Notes: generated from the sequence alone by a model not told the origin. 47,611 nucleotides of DNA from Nitrospira sp. CG24C (GCA_002869885.2 NEWR02000010.1:303429-351039); one strand, 5' to 3'. Positions 7,707 to 16,088 are shown, counted from the first letter of the stretch. Numbers and translations: made by a program.

Positions 7707-8661
7707 TACCCCCTTCTTCAATGCGGGATGCAAAGGCCGCTATGGCTTGCAATACTTGATGTGCCACAGCCACTGCAGCCGCCCCATCCTCACCCGATAC
7801 CACCGGCCTCGTACCAGTGTCGACGGCATGAAGAAACGATTCGAGCTGGAGCTTCAAGGGTTCTTCATCTCCGCCCTGCAAATGCGTCACGTCGACAGTC
7901 GGCCGCTCCCCTGCCTCGGCGCTGCGCCGGCAAATCATGCCTTGCCTGGTCTGAAAATCGATCGACAGATAATTGTCTCGTTGGAAGATGCGCAGCCGGC
8001 GCATCTTATTCGTCGACACGCGGCTGGAGCTCAGGTTGGCGACAGCGCCGCTCCGGAACTGAATACGGGCATGCGCAATATCGATCGAGGAGGATAACAC
8101 CGCCACCCCCGCAGCACGCACCTCTTCAACGGGGCCGGGATTCAACGACAGCACGAGATCCAGATCGTGAATCATCAGGTCCAGCACCACATCCACGTCC
8201 GTCCCCCGCTCACTGAAACTGCTGAGGCGGTGACATTCGATGAATACAGGCTTTGTGATATGGGGACGCATTACGGCCATGACCGGATTGAACCGTTCGC
8301 TGTGGCCGACCTGTAAACGACAGCCCCGCTGCTTGGCCAGCTCTACCAACTCCTGCGCTTCACCAGGCATCACGGCGATCGGCTTTTCGACCAACAGATG
8401 CTTGCCCGCCTGCAGACAAGATTTTGCGACGGCATAGTGGCCTGAGGTGGGCACTGCTACACTGACAACATCGACCTGCGACAACAACTCATCAACCGTA
8501 CGAAAGACGCGTGCCCCATGCCGATCTGCGACCACCTGCGCACGCTCGACCGACTGATCGAGCACGCCGACGAGTTGCGCTCCAGGCAAGGAGGCATAGA
8601 GGCGCGCATGGTGCTGCCCAAGGTGTCCGACGCCAATGACTCCTGCCCGAAACGGCTTCAT
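7678..8661 (-). CDS. Gfo/Idh/MocA-family NAD(P)-dependent dehydrogenase in the lipid A cluster
   Basis: A 327-residue oxidoreductase. The N-terminal Rossmann fold has GVIGVGHLGQHHARLY, the family Lys lies in LLVEKPIAV (about residues 93-101), and DLMIHDLDLVL is typical of the C-terminal domain. The family oxidises sugar or nucleotide-sugar hydroxyls. Its position between lpxI and lpxB suggests a UDP-sugar substrate in lipid A or core synthesis. One precedent is GnnA, which oxidises UDP-GlcNAc at C3 for amide-linked lipid A, but no GnnB-like aminotransferase is in the window, so the substrate remains open. The last dozen Gly-rich residues come from the GGGGTA repeat. Confidence 0.85.
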   Translation of the reverse strand: MKPFRAGVIGVGHLGQHHARLYASLPGAQLVGVLDQSVERAQVVADRHGARVFRTVDELLSQVDVVSVAVPTSGHYAVAKSCLQAGKHLLVEKPIAVMPGEAQELVELAKQRGCRLQVGHSERFNPVMAVMRPHITKPVFIECHRLSSFSERGTDVDVVLDLMIHDLDLVLSLNPGPVEEVRAAGVAVLSSSIDIAHARIQFRSGAVANLSSSRVSTNKMRRLRIFQRDNYLSIDFQTRQGMICRRSAEAGERPTVDVTHLQGGDEEPLKLQLESFLHAVDTGTRPVVSGEDGAAAVAVAHQVLQAIAAFASRIEEGGSGAWEGAMG

Positions 8662-8675
8662 ATAAGATCTTGATC

Positions 8676-8782
8676 GTGATGAGTGAGGGGTGATGGGTGA
8701 TGAGACGACGGGAAGAGAACAGGCACACCGGCTCGTTTCTTTGTCTGGGACTCATCACATATCACAGATCACCCATCACTCC
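8676..8782. repeat. Inverted pair of 7-nt tandem repeats (GTGATGA type)
   Basis: The left arm (8676-8705) reads GTGATGA, GTGAGGG, GTGATGG, GTGATGA. The right arm (8750-8781) reads CTCATCAC, ATATCAC, AGATCAC, CCATCAC. The TGA stop of lpxI (8776-8778) is part of the right arm. Confidence 0.8.
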
Positions 8783-9612
8783 GGCTTGATCCCGACAATG
8801 GCAATACGGGCAGACTTGGCCTTCTCCAGCACGATCTCGCGATCCAACAGGATGGTTCGTCCTGCCTCGATCGCCAAGACGGAGGCCTTGACCGACGCCA
8901 TCACCTCGATGGTCCGAGGCCCCACGGCCGGAAGATCGAACCGCATGTCCTGCTGCGGCTTCGATCGTTTGACCACCACCGCGCCCTCCTTGGCCAAATC
9001 ACCGCCGCGCTTGATGGCTCCGTCGGTGCCCTCGACCGCCTCGACGGCCACGACCACACGATCTTTGATCACCACACATTGCCCGATATCGAGACGTCCG
9101 ATCTCACGCACCACATCCCATCCGTAGCGGATGTCCTCCCACTCTTTCTCCGACGGAGCCCGCGTGGTCAACGTCCCTTCTTCTGCAAGGATCCCCTCAA
9201 GCCCAAAGGTCGATTCACAGATGGCAATCCCTTCTCCCTCAAGCTCCTTTGCGAATTCGCGCAGAATATCGTCGTCCTTCCAGAGCGCCAACCGCGTCGC
9301 CATCGCCAAGGTGCGAAAATCCGGACGGATCGTCGTAAAGACATGCGTCTTCTTGATCCCGCCCAACATCACGGCCTGGTGGACCCCGTCTTCCTTGAAT
9401 GCCTTGATCAGCTTGTTCATCTGGCCGATCTTGATCCAATGGATACGATCGACATGACCGGCTAATTCCGGTTCCGTCTCACCTTCATGCGCCACAGCCG
9501 ACACATGATAGCCGAGCTTTCTGGCATTGTCCGCAAAGATGATCGGGAACCGGCCATTACCGGCAATGAGCCCAATCCGCTCGCCATCGGTGACCTGGGG
9601 TCGAAATGCCAC
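8776..9612 (-). CDS. lpxI: UDP-2,3-diacylglucosamine diphosphatase LpxI
   Basis: It hydrolyses UDP-2,3-diacylglucosamine to lipid X and UMP. It is the non-homologous substitute for LpxH found in alphaproteobacteria and other lineages, and no lpxH is visible here. The N-terminus has RIGLIAGNGRFPIIFA. The C-terminal domain has DLPAVGPRTIEVM and VLAIEAGRTILLDRE, which are LpxI signatures. The preferred start is the GTG at 9612, with GAGGAG eight bases upstream inside the end of lpxA; longer in-frame starts at 9627 and 9663 would overlap lpxA without a usable ribosome site. About 278 residues, normal for the family. Confidence 0.93.
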   Translation of the reverse strand: MAFRPQVTDGERIGLIAGNGRFPIIFADNARKLGYHVSAVAHEGETEPELAGHVDRIHWIKIGQMNKLIKAFKEDGVHQAVMLGGIKKTHVFTTIRPDFRTLAMATRLALWKDDDILREFAKELEGEGIAICESTFGLEGILAEEGTLTTRAPSEKEWEDIRYGWDVVREIGRLDIGQCVVIKDRVVVAVEAVEGTDGAIKRGGDLAKEGAVVVKRSKPQQDMRFDLPAVGPRTIEVMASVKASVLAIEAGRTILLDREIVLEKAKSARIAIVGIKPE

Positions 9613-9616
9613 GCGC

Positions 9617-10423
9617 TTACTCCTCATCCTCTTGATCTTTACCGACAGACCGGCAGATCCCACGCTTCGTCCCTTCGAGAAACCCCAGGATCGTCATGAC
9701 ATCTGGTTGGTCTCCGAACTCGGCCTTGGCAAGCCTGGTCGCTTCAGCGACTCGGTGGCCCGAGCGGAAGAGCATGTCGTAGGCCCGTTTCAGTACCGAG
9801 ATCCGATCGGGAGAAAACCCATGACGGCGCAACCCTACCGAGTTAAGGCCATACATCCGCGCGCGATAGCCACCCGCAGCCCGCATGTACGGCGGGAGAT
9901 CCTGCGTGATGGCGCAACAACCGCCAACCATGGAGTACGACCCAATCCGCACAAACTGATGGATACCTGTCAGACCCCCGATAATGGCATGATCACCGAT
10001 TGTAATATGCCCGGCTAAACTCGCCGCGTTGGCCATGATGAGATGGCTGCCCAGACGGCAGTCATGCGCCACATGAACATAGGCCATCAGAAAATTATGT
10101 GACCCGAGCACTGTCGCCCCTCCGCCTGATACCGTTGCGCGATTGACCGTGACATACTCCCGAAAAATGTTGTCATGGCCGATGACGACCTTCGTCGGCT
10201 CCCCTTTATATCCGAGGTGCTGAGGCGGTCCGCCGATCGAGGCAAAGGGATGCAACTCGTTCCGCTCGCCAATCTCCGTCCATCCGTCGACCGTCACATG
10301 CGACAACAGTCTGGTCCCCTTCCCGATCGTGACATGCTCACCGATCAGGCAAAACGGTCCGACCTCCACATCATCGGCGAGACTCGCCTTGGGATGAACA
10401 ATCGCTGTTGAATGAATCTGCAC
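9617..10423 (-). CDS. lpxA: UDP-N-acetylglucosamine acyltransferase LpxA
   Basis: First step of lipid A synthesis: 3-O- (or 3-N-) acylation of UDP-GlcNAc by acyl-ACP. About 268 residues with a left-handed beta-helix of hexapeptide repeats (IHSTAIVHPKASLADDVEVG onward) and the catalytic-His region AYVHVAHDCRLGSH. The helical C-terminal domain begins near GLRRHGFS. The start is GTG at 10423, six bases after GGAGG; a TTG at 10453 is open but adds unrelated residues from the neighbouring repeat. It is immediately followed by lpxI, whose ribosome-binding site lies in the lpxA 3' end. Confidence 0.97.
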   Translation of the reverse strand: MQIHSTAIVHPKASLADDVEVGPFCLIGEHVTIGKGTRLLSHVTVDGWTEIGERNELHPFASIGGPPQHLGYKGEPTKVVIGHDNIFREYVTVNRATVSGGGATVLGSHNFLMAYVHVAHDCRLGSHLIMANAASLAGHITIGDHAIIGGLTGIHQFVRIGSYSMVGGCCAITQDLPPYMRAAGGYRARMYGLNSVGLRRHGFSPDRISVLKRAYDMLFRSGHRVAEATRLAKAEFGDQPDVMTILGFLEGTKRGICRSVGKDQEDEE

Positions 10424-10436
10424 TCTGAACCTCCGG

Positions 10437-10519
10437 TTCACGTTAATCGTCAATCGTTATTTGTGAATCGCCAAGCGTCCTATCCCCATCCTCCACGATT
10501 CACGTATAACGGTTCACGT
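10437..10519. repeat. Inverted pair of 7-nt tandem repeats (CGTTAAT/CGATTCA type)
   Basis: The left arm reads CGTTAAT, CGTCAAT, CGTTATT, TGTGAAT. The right arm reads CGATTCA, CGTATAA, CGGTTCA, CG. They are imperfectly complementary over about 22 bases. It lies between the lpxA ribosome-binding site and the 3' end of fabZ. Confidence 0.7.
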
Positions 10520-10963
10520 CGCGGCTTTCTCCTCGGTCACCATTGCGGTCACTTCGGCTTCACAGACGAGTTCGTCCTCGACAAACGCTTTACCTTGCAT
10601 CTTCCAAAATGGCGCCCGTTTCTTGACCACATCGATCTCAAATCGCAATCGATCACCGGGCACGACCGGTTTTCGAAACTTCGCCCCATCGATACCGGTC
10701 AGATACACCAACGGACGTGCCACGTTCCCTAGCGATTTAAACGCCAGAATCGCACCGACTTGAGACATGGCTTCAAGAATCAACACGCCAGGCATGACCG
10801 GGCGCCCAGGGAAATGCCCTTGAAAGAAGGGTTCATTGATCGTCACATTCTTGAACCCAACGATCCGCCGGTCTGGCTCCAACTCCTGCACCCGATCGAC
10901 CAGGAGAAACGGATATCGATGAGGCAAAAGGGATTGAATCTCAGCTTGTTCCATGATGGACAT
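10514..10963 (-). CDS. fabZ: 3-hydroxyacyl-ACP dehydratase FabZ
   Basis: It dehydrates beta-hydroxyacyl-ACP in type II fatty acid synthesis and so competes with LpxA for hydroxyacyl-ACP. The 149 residues have a hot-dog fold with LLPHRYPFLLVDRV, the catalytic His in GHFPGRPVMPGV (His50) and the catalytic Glu in LILEAMSQVG (Glu64). The ATG at 10963 has GGAGG eight bases upstream. It lies directly before lpxA, as in most lipid A clusters, but lpxD is not in its usual place upstream. Confidence 0.97.
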   Translation of the reverse strand: MSIMEQAEIQSLLPHRYPFLLVDRVQELEPDRRIVGFKNVTINEPFFQGHFPGRPVMPGVLILEAMSQVGAILAFKSLGNVARPLVYLTGIDGAKFRKPVVPGDRLRFEIDVVKKRAPFWKMQGKAFVEDELVCEAEVTAMVTEEKAAT

Positions 10964-11020
10964 CGTCTAGACCTCCTACTTCGAAGCTTCAGCCACTGGA
11001 AAGCAGTATATTCTCAAAGG

Positions 11021-11140
11021 AGGATACTCAAAATGGCTGTTCAGCAAGGCCGCAGCGAGCGAAGAGGCGAGGCGTACGCTTCGGTACGTTGAGCCTCTAA
11101 GCGATGCGAGAACGAAGCTGACGGACATTTTCAGCATCCT
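11021..11140. repeat. ~120-bp inverted repeat, class I, copy 1
   Basis: It runs from AGGATACTCAAAATGG to ATTTTCAGCATCCT with self-complementary arms around ACGCTTCGGTACGT. Related copies lie at 33745-33912, 36905-37025 and 44881-45004. It fills the fabZ-skp gap where lpxD is often found. The A/T-rich stem ends could act as a two-way terminator. Confidence 0.85.
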
Positions 11141-11676
11141 CACTTATTCTGTCGATCGAACTCCTTGACCACCTGATCGGTCACATCCAGCGCGGGCTGA
11201 TGATAAAGCACGATCTTAATCGCCGCCTCGCTCCCCTTATCGATCACCGCGCTGAACCCGCTCTTCTCTCCCACAGCTTGCGCGGCCGCTTGCACTTTCT
11301 TCGAGTATTCCGCCACCATTTCACGTTGCTTCTGCTGAATCTCCCGATTGAAGTCAGCCATGCGACGTTGATACGCGTCCAACTTAGCCTGGAACTGACC
11401 TTGCTTCTCTTGCTTCGCGCTGTCGGATAATTTCCCGTCTTGAATCGCCAGTTGCAATTCCTTCAGTTCTTGATCGTCGGCATTGATGATCTTTTGCCTG
11501 GTCATGGAGTACGCCTTAAGCTCTTCCAAGGCCCGCTTGCCGGCCTTCGACTGCTCAATCACCAATTGTTGATTCATCACCGCGACCTTGAAGGTTTCAT
11601 CCGACAGCGCCGGCGACAGCATCACCAGCCACAGCCCGATAGCACTGAGAGCGCACGCGACTTTCGTTCGTTGCAT
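11140..11676 (-). CDS. Periplasmic OmpH/Skp-family chaperone
   Basis: A Skp-like holdase that would bind unfolded outer-membrane proteins in the periplasm before BamA. A signal peptide (residues about 1-25) precedes the mature chain. The latter contains a long Lys/Glu/Gln-rich coiled coil, as in Skp tentacles, and a C-terminal ALDVTDQVVKEFDRQNK. The start is ATG at 11676, with GGGAGG six bases upstream. The frame is open further to 11772, but that extension is only the translated 9-nt repeat (NETNKTNQK). About 178 residues. It is the second of two adjacent paralogues. Confidence 0.88.
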   Translation of the reverse strand: MQRTKVACALSAIGLWLVMLSPALSDETFKVAVMNQQLVIEQSKAGKRALEELKAYSMTRQKIINADDQELKELQLAIQDGKLSDSAKQEKQGQFQAKLDAYQRRMADFNREIQQKQREMVAEYSKKVQAAAQAVGEKSGFSAVIDKGSEAAIKIVLYHQPALDVTDQVVKEFDRQNK

Positions 11677-11688
11677 CGAATCCTCCCA

Positions 11689-11781
11689 CTGGTTTTGCTG
11701 GTCTTTTTGGTTTGTTTTGTTTGTTTCGTTGATCAGCCCAACCAAAGAAACCAAACAAACTAAACGAACCAAATCAACCGT
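11689..11781. repeat. Inverted pair of 9-nt tandem repeats between the two skp genes
   Basis: The left arm iterates TGGTTTTGC, TGGTCTTTT, TGGTTTGTT; the right arm has ACCAAAGAAACCAAACAAAC. The centre (CGTTGATCAGCCC) differs from the waaA copy, so this is a diverged member. Confidence 0.75.
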
Positions 11782-11786
11782 CTCGC

Positions 11787-12341
11787 CTACGGATACTCCC
11801 GATTAAACTCTTCGATGACCTGACCCGTAATATCCAGTCCCTCATCGCTATATAACGTGGGGCCGCCTTTCCCCTTATCCATAATGATCTGCAATCCGAG
11901 ACGCTTCGATATTTTCCCCACGACGAGTCCCACTTTCTCACGGAACCCTTCAAGCACGTCTTTTTGCTTTTCCTGAACCTCCCGGTTCAATTCGCCAGCT
12001 TTCTGCTGATACTCCGCCACCCGACGCCGAAACTGATCTTCGCGCTCCTTTTTCGCAGTCGGGCTCAACACGCTGGCCTGCCTCCCGAAATCTTCCTCCA
12101 TGCGACGAAGTTCTTTCTCATCCATCTCGATCAGTACCTGGCGATTCTTCGAGAATGCGCCCAAGGACTCCTTGGCCTTCTTACCGGCGTTCGTCTCGCT
12201 GAGGACACGGGACGGATCGACAACCCCTATTTTCCCCTCGACTTTGGCCCCGCCAGCAGCGCAGCCGGAGACAGTGAGGAGCGCCATCAGCAAACCTCCT
12301 GTGCAAAACACCTTCCGCAAGACACCGCCATTCTGGATCAC
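11787..12341 (-). CDS. OmpH/Skp-family lipoprotein
   Basis: A second Skp-like coiled-coil protein. Its N-terminal hydrophobic segment ends in a lipobox, LLTVSGC, predicting lipidation on Cys and membrane anchoring. The mature part shares GKIGVVDPSRVL, the coiled coil and the ending GLDITGQVIEEFNREYP with its downstream paralogue. The GTG at 12341 has GGAGG seven bases upstream; an ATG at 12356 is also open. It follows bamA directly, so both chaperones are probably made with the insertase. Whether it binds clients like Skp or has a tethered role cannot be told from sequence. Confidence 0.82.
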   Translation of the reverse strand: MIQNGGVLRKVFCTGGLLMALLTVSGCAAGGAKVEGKIGVVDPSRVLSETNAGKKAKESLGAFSKNRQVLIEMDEKELRRMEEDFGRQASVLSPTAKKEREDQFRRRVAEYQQKAGELNREVQEKQKDVLEGFREKVGLVVGKISKRLGLQIIMDKGKGGPTLYSDEGLDITGQVIEEFNREYP

Positions 12342-12381
12342 ACCGCTACCTCCCATTTCTTAGCCTAAAAAACTACTCCGT

Positions 12382-14718
12382 TTAGAACAGAGAGCCGATA
12401 GTAAACTCGAAGACCCCTCTGCGTTCTCCTGGGTTGGGGTCCAGATTAATTCCATACGCAGCACGGAGAGGACCAAAGGGTGAAATCCATCGCCCTTCAA
12501 ATCCGACCGTTTGCCGCAACTTGGTCGAAAGCGGTTCATCGTTGTCGAAACCTTTCCCATAGTCGAAAAAGATCACACCGTTCAATTTGGCTTCAGCGGA
12601 AATGGTAAAGATAAAATCGTTATTAAAAATCAACTGCTTGGATGCGCCGAGCAGGGAGTTGCTGGCGGTCACCGGTCCCGCACGTCCGAAGACGAACCCG
12701 CGCATCGTATTGATGCCGCCGACAAAAAATCGTTCAGTCAATGGGATGTGGTTCCCCTCGATGCCGACAGTTTCGCCATAACGAGCGCGGATCGCAACAC
12801 GCGTATCGAAAGGCAACGGCGTATATTTAATCACATCCAGATAATACTTATAGAAGTTATTGCTCCCGCCCAGGTAGGGCGTCCCGTAGTCGAAACCCAC
12901 AGTGGCTCGCCAACCGGTGCGAGGATCCATAAAATAGTCTCTCGTATCGCGAGAGAACGACGTCCGGAACCCGGTCGTCGATTGATTCCCCAATTGACTA
13001 CACACAAGAGGAAATTTAATCGGAACAGTATCGCAAACACCTGCCGCCGGGTTTTTGAAATTCAACTCTTCCGCGAACAGACTGATGCTCCCGGAGGTAT
13101 ACTCAGAAAGATAGCGGCCTAACGTCACGCTGGCGCCAGTTTTCGTCTCGAAATAGGTGATGTAATTCGTCGCCGTGCGGTAGACATCCAGCTGCATCGA
13201 GGTCAAGGAATCGTTCACATAGGGGTTGCGAAACGTAATCATCCCGATGGTCCGCTGCTGGCCTAACTGACCGCGAACTCGTCCCATCCAGCCGTTCCCA
13301 CCGAGATTGCCTTCCGTAATATCGGCAATCGCGACCATCCTGTCCAACGTGCTGAACCCGCCGCCGATGCTGAACTGGCCGGTCGGTTTTTCCTTCACGC
13401 GGACGTTCAGATCGACCTTATCCGTCGCCACCTGCGCCGGCAGGATTTCCACCGTCTCGAAAAAATTCAAATTATTGAGACGCTGAAAGCTCCGTTTCAA
13501 CGCGGGGGTATCGATGACATCCTGCTCGTCGACACGGATTTCACGCCGAATCACATTGTCCTTGGTCTTCTCGTTCCCATGGATGTTGATCTGGCGGACC
13601 CGCATCATCTCCCCTTCCTTAATGGTGAGAAGGACGGTGGCGGTCCGCTCCTCCGTGTTCGGAGTCACATTAGGCGAGACATCGGCGAACGAATAGCCCC
13701 TGCTCCCATAGAGATCGTTCAATCGCGTCACTTCGTCACGAAGTTTCTGGCGCTGAAAAATTTCCCCCTCCTTCATCTTGAGCCCCTGGCGAAGCTCCGG
13801 GTCTTCGAACACCGTATTCCCGCGGAATCCGATTTCACCGATGGTGAACGGCTCCCCTTCCATGACCGTGTATGTCACGACGAACCATTTCTTCTCGTCG
13901 TCGAGTTCCGCAGTCGGCAACCCGACCCGGACGTTTAAATAGCCTTTGTTGAGCAAGATCTCTTTGATCCGCTCGACGTCGTTGTTCATTTCTTCCCGCT
14001 TCAAGACGCCGGCATCCGAGACCATCGACGGCAACTTCAGTTGGGAGATCAACCCATACCAGGGAATCCATTCCCTGGTCGCCATCACCTTGAACATTTC
14101 GTCTTTTGTCGCCGCGTGCAGACCCTCAAAGTTGACCGTTTTGACGCGCGCCTTCTCCCCTTCTTTAATAAGGAACGTCAGACGCTTCCTATCCCCGTCC
14201 AAAGTCTGCACGATGGGAATCACCCGGCAATTGAAATAGCCGTCCCCCTGATAGGCCAAACGAATCTTCTCCGTACTCTCTTTGGCCTGTAACTGATCGA
14301 GAAACGCCTGGCTCTTGATCGTAACCTTCTCCTTGAGCTTGTCGTCGCTGAGCGCTTTATTCCCATCGAATACGATCTCGGTGATAAACGGTTTCTCACG
14401 AACCAAAAAAGCCAAAGCCACCCCGCCCGTTCCCGACTGCGTCTCCACCTGCACATCTTCAAAATACCCGGTTTCGTAGATAATCTTGATCTGCCCACGG
14501 ACATTTTCAGGGGTGTAGGGGTCGCCGGGTTTCAAAGTCAATCGTCCGGCAATCGCCGGCGACTCGATCCGCTTGTTTCCTCGAATCTCAATCGCCGTCA
14601 CTTTGACTTCGGCTTGCTCTGCCGCGGCCGCCAGCACTAGCGGCATATCACAGGTCAAGGTGGCGAGCACCATGACAAAAAGCCAACGAAGCCCGGCTGA
14701 GCAACAAACTCTCCTCAC
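12382..14718 (-). CDS. bamA: Outer membrane protein assembly factor BamA
   Basis: Central Omp85 subunit of the beta-barrel assembly machine in the outer membrane. It has 778 residues. A signal peptide (about 1-30) is followed by five POTRA domains (from VTAIEIRGNKRIESPAI to about residue 420) and a 16-strand barrel. The barrel carries the lid-loop motif FVGGINTMRGFVFG (VRGF/Y type) and ends IGSLF, with a C-terminal Phe as expected. The start is GTG at 14718; longer starts are not supported. It is the first gene of the envelope cluster, followed by two Skp-like chaperones. Confidence 0.97.
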   Translation of the reverse strand: MRRVCCSAGLRWLFVMVLATLTCDMPLVLAAAAEQAEVKVTAIEIRGNKRIESPAIAGRLTLKPGDPYTPENVRGQIKIIYETGYFEDVQVETQSGTGGVALAFLVREKPFITEIVFDGNKALSDDKLKEKVTIKSQAFLDQLQAKESTEKIRLAYQGDGYFNCRVIPIVQTLDGDRKRLTFLIKEGEKARVKTVNFEGLHAATKDEMFKVMATREWIPWYGLISQLKLPSMVSDAGVLKREEMNNDVERIKEILLNKGYLNVRVGLPTAELDDEKKWFVVTYTVMEGEPFTIGEIGFRGNTVFEDPELRQGLKMKEGEIFQRQKLRDEVTRLNDLYGSRGYSFADVSPNVTPNTEERTATVLLTIKEGEMMRVRQINIHGNEKTKDNVIRREIRVDEQDVIDTPALKRSFQRLNNLNFFETVEILPAQVATDKVDLNVRVKEKPTGQFSIGGGFSTLDRMVAIADITEGNLGGNGWMGRVRGQLGQQRTIGMITFRNPYVNDSLTSMQLDVYRTATNYITYFETKTGASVTLGRYLSEYTSGSISLFAEELNFKNPAAGVCDTVPIKFPLVCSQLGNQSTTGFRTSFSRDTRDYFMDPRTGWRATVGFDYGTPYLGGSNNFYKYYLDVIKYTPLPFDTRVAIRARYGETVGIEGNHIPLTERFFVGGINTMRGFVFGRAGPVTASNSLLGASKQLIFNNDFIFTISAEAKLNGVIFFDYGKGFDNDEPLSTKLRQTVGFEGRWISPFGPLRAAYGINLDPNPGERRGVFEFTIGSLF

Positions 14719-15137
14719 CGGATCTGTGTTCCATGAAAAAAATAGGAAGATAATACCGGCGACATGGATAATCCTAACTTTGACTTCGACCGTAGACCCT
14801 GCGCCTCTGCCTCAAACTCACACACAACGGATCCGGGGCGCGTGCCATGATCGCGGCTGCGGAAGTTCCCGACGTGAGAGGTTCACACAGTCGGGGCACA
14901 CGTATCCCTCGGGGAACATGCATGCAAAACTCTCGGATTATATTGGGCACGTATTTGAATGTAAAGCTGAGGGCGCACATTATTCGCGCAAGGCGCGAAG
15001 AGCGGGATTCGCGAGACAAGGACGGTTCGAGGTCCGAAGTTCGAGGTTTCTAAAACTTCGAACCCAGAACTTCGAACATCGAACTGTAGTCCGTTTCGTC
15101 CCCCCACCCGTCCGCTAAACATCTGCTCGTGCATTCC
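14719..15137. other. Gene-free spacer between divergent bamA and galU
   Basis: About 420 bases without a convincing gene. It holds the heptad palindrome at 15024-15086 and presumably the bamA promoter, which I could not place with confidence. A 33-codon minus-strand frame near 14930 containing CPDC is too short to call. Confidence 0.6.
15024..15086. repeat. Inverted pair of 7-nt tandem repeats (GGTTCGA type)
   Basis: The left arm reads GGTTCGA, GGTCCGA, AGTTCGA. The right arm reads ACTTCGA, ACCCAGA, ACTTCGA, ACATCGA. It is the same word family as the element at 3846-3900. Confidence 0.8.
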
Positions 15138-15166
15138 TTGACATCGACTACCCCATCACATAGTAT
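15138..15166 (+). promoter_or_regulatory. Sigma-70-type promoter of galU (leaderless)
   Basis: TTGACA at 15138-15143, a 17-base spacer and TAGTAT at 15161-15166. Only seven bases separate the -10 box from the galU ATG at 15174, so transcription should start at or next to the A of the start codon. No Shine-Dalgarno sequence precedes the ATG. Confidence 0.75.
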
Positions 15167-15173
15167 CCAAATC

Positions 15174-16085
15174 ATGTCACGCTTCGAGGTGCGCAAAGCC
15201 GTGATCCCCGCTGCAGGCCTGGGTACTCGCTTCCTCCCGGCGACGAAAGCCTCTCCCAAAGAAATGCTGCCGCTCGTCGACAAGCCGCTGATTCAATATG
15301 CCGTGGAAGAAGCGGTCGCTTCGGGAATCGAAGACATTATCATCGTCACCGGGCGAGGGAAGCGCGCGATCGAGGACCATTTCGACCGCTCCGTCGAGCT
15401 GGAAGAAAACCTCAAGGGCAGCGGCAAGGCGCAGCTCCTGAACCAGATGCGGCACATCTCAACTCTGGCGAATTTCTGCTATGTCCGTCAGTCGGAAGCC
15501 CTCGGACTCGGCCATGCGGTCCTCTGCGCCCAGCGGCTGATCGGTGACGAACCTTTTGCGGTCATTCTTGGCGACGAAATCATCGATGCCCCGGTCCCTG
15601 GCCTCGCACAACTTATTCACGCCTATAAAAAACAACACGGCGCTGTCCTCGGCGTGCAGGAAGTGCCCCCCCATGAAGTCAACCGCTATGGGATCGTGGC
15701 GCCCCGAACCATTGCAAAGGGATTGCACCGAGTCGAGGGCCTTATCGAGAAACCGGCGCCGGCCGAAGCCCCGTCCAACCTGGCAGTCATCGGCCGCTAC
15801 GTCCTGCCGCCGGAAATTTTCTCCATCCTGCGAAAGACCAAGCCCGGCAAAAACGGCGAGATCCAATTGACCGACGCCCTATTGGAATTAGCGAAGAAAT
15901 CCCCGATGTTTGCGCTGGAGATCCAGGGGCAACGGTACGATGCCGGGGACAAGCTAGGCTTTCTCATTGCGACCGTTGAATTCGCACTTAAAAACCCCTC
16001 CTTGGGACCTGACTTTGCCGAGTATCTTCAGAATCGAATGCGGCCTTCCGGCGAGCGCCGCGCGGCACGTTCACGAAAAGCCTGA
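15174..16085 (+). CDS. galU: UTP-glucose-1-phosphate uridylyltransferase GalU
   Basis: It makes UDP-glucose from UTP and glucose 1-phosphate, a precursor for LPS core, glycogen and trehalose. About 303 residues with the nucleotidyltransferase motif AAGLGTRFLPATKASPKEML, then DKPLIQYAVEEA, GLGHAVLCA, FAVILGDEI and GKNGEIQLTDAL. The ATG at 15174 fits GalU N-termini (RKAVIPAAG). A GTG at 15129 is open but would place the promoter inside the coding region. It is divergent from bamA. Confidence 0.96.
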   Translation: MSRFEVRKAVIPAAGLGTRFLPATKASPKEMLPLVDKPLIQYAVEEAVASGIEDIIIVTGRGKRAIEDHFDRSVELEENLKGSGKAQLLNQMRHISTLANFCYVRQSEALGLGHAVLCAQRLIGDEPFAVILGDEIIDAPVPGLAQLIHAYKKQHGAVLGVQEVPPHEVNRYGIVAPRTIAKGLHRVEGLIEKPAPAEAPSNLAVIGRYVLPPEIFSILRKTKPGKNGEIQLTDALLELAKKSPMFALEIQGQRYDAGDKLGFLIATVEFALKNPSLGPDFAEYLQNRMRPSGERRAARSRKA

Positions 16086-16088
16086 CAG

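Noticed and set aside
11677-11772. N-terminal extension of the second Skp gene
   Set aside because: It is the translated 9-nt repeat. A strong ribosome site and a signal peptide define the start at 11676.
14830-14935. Minus-strand 33-codon frame with a CPDC motif
   Set aside because: A single CxxC pair, no ribosome site and no recognisable zinc-ribbon context; chance is likely.
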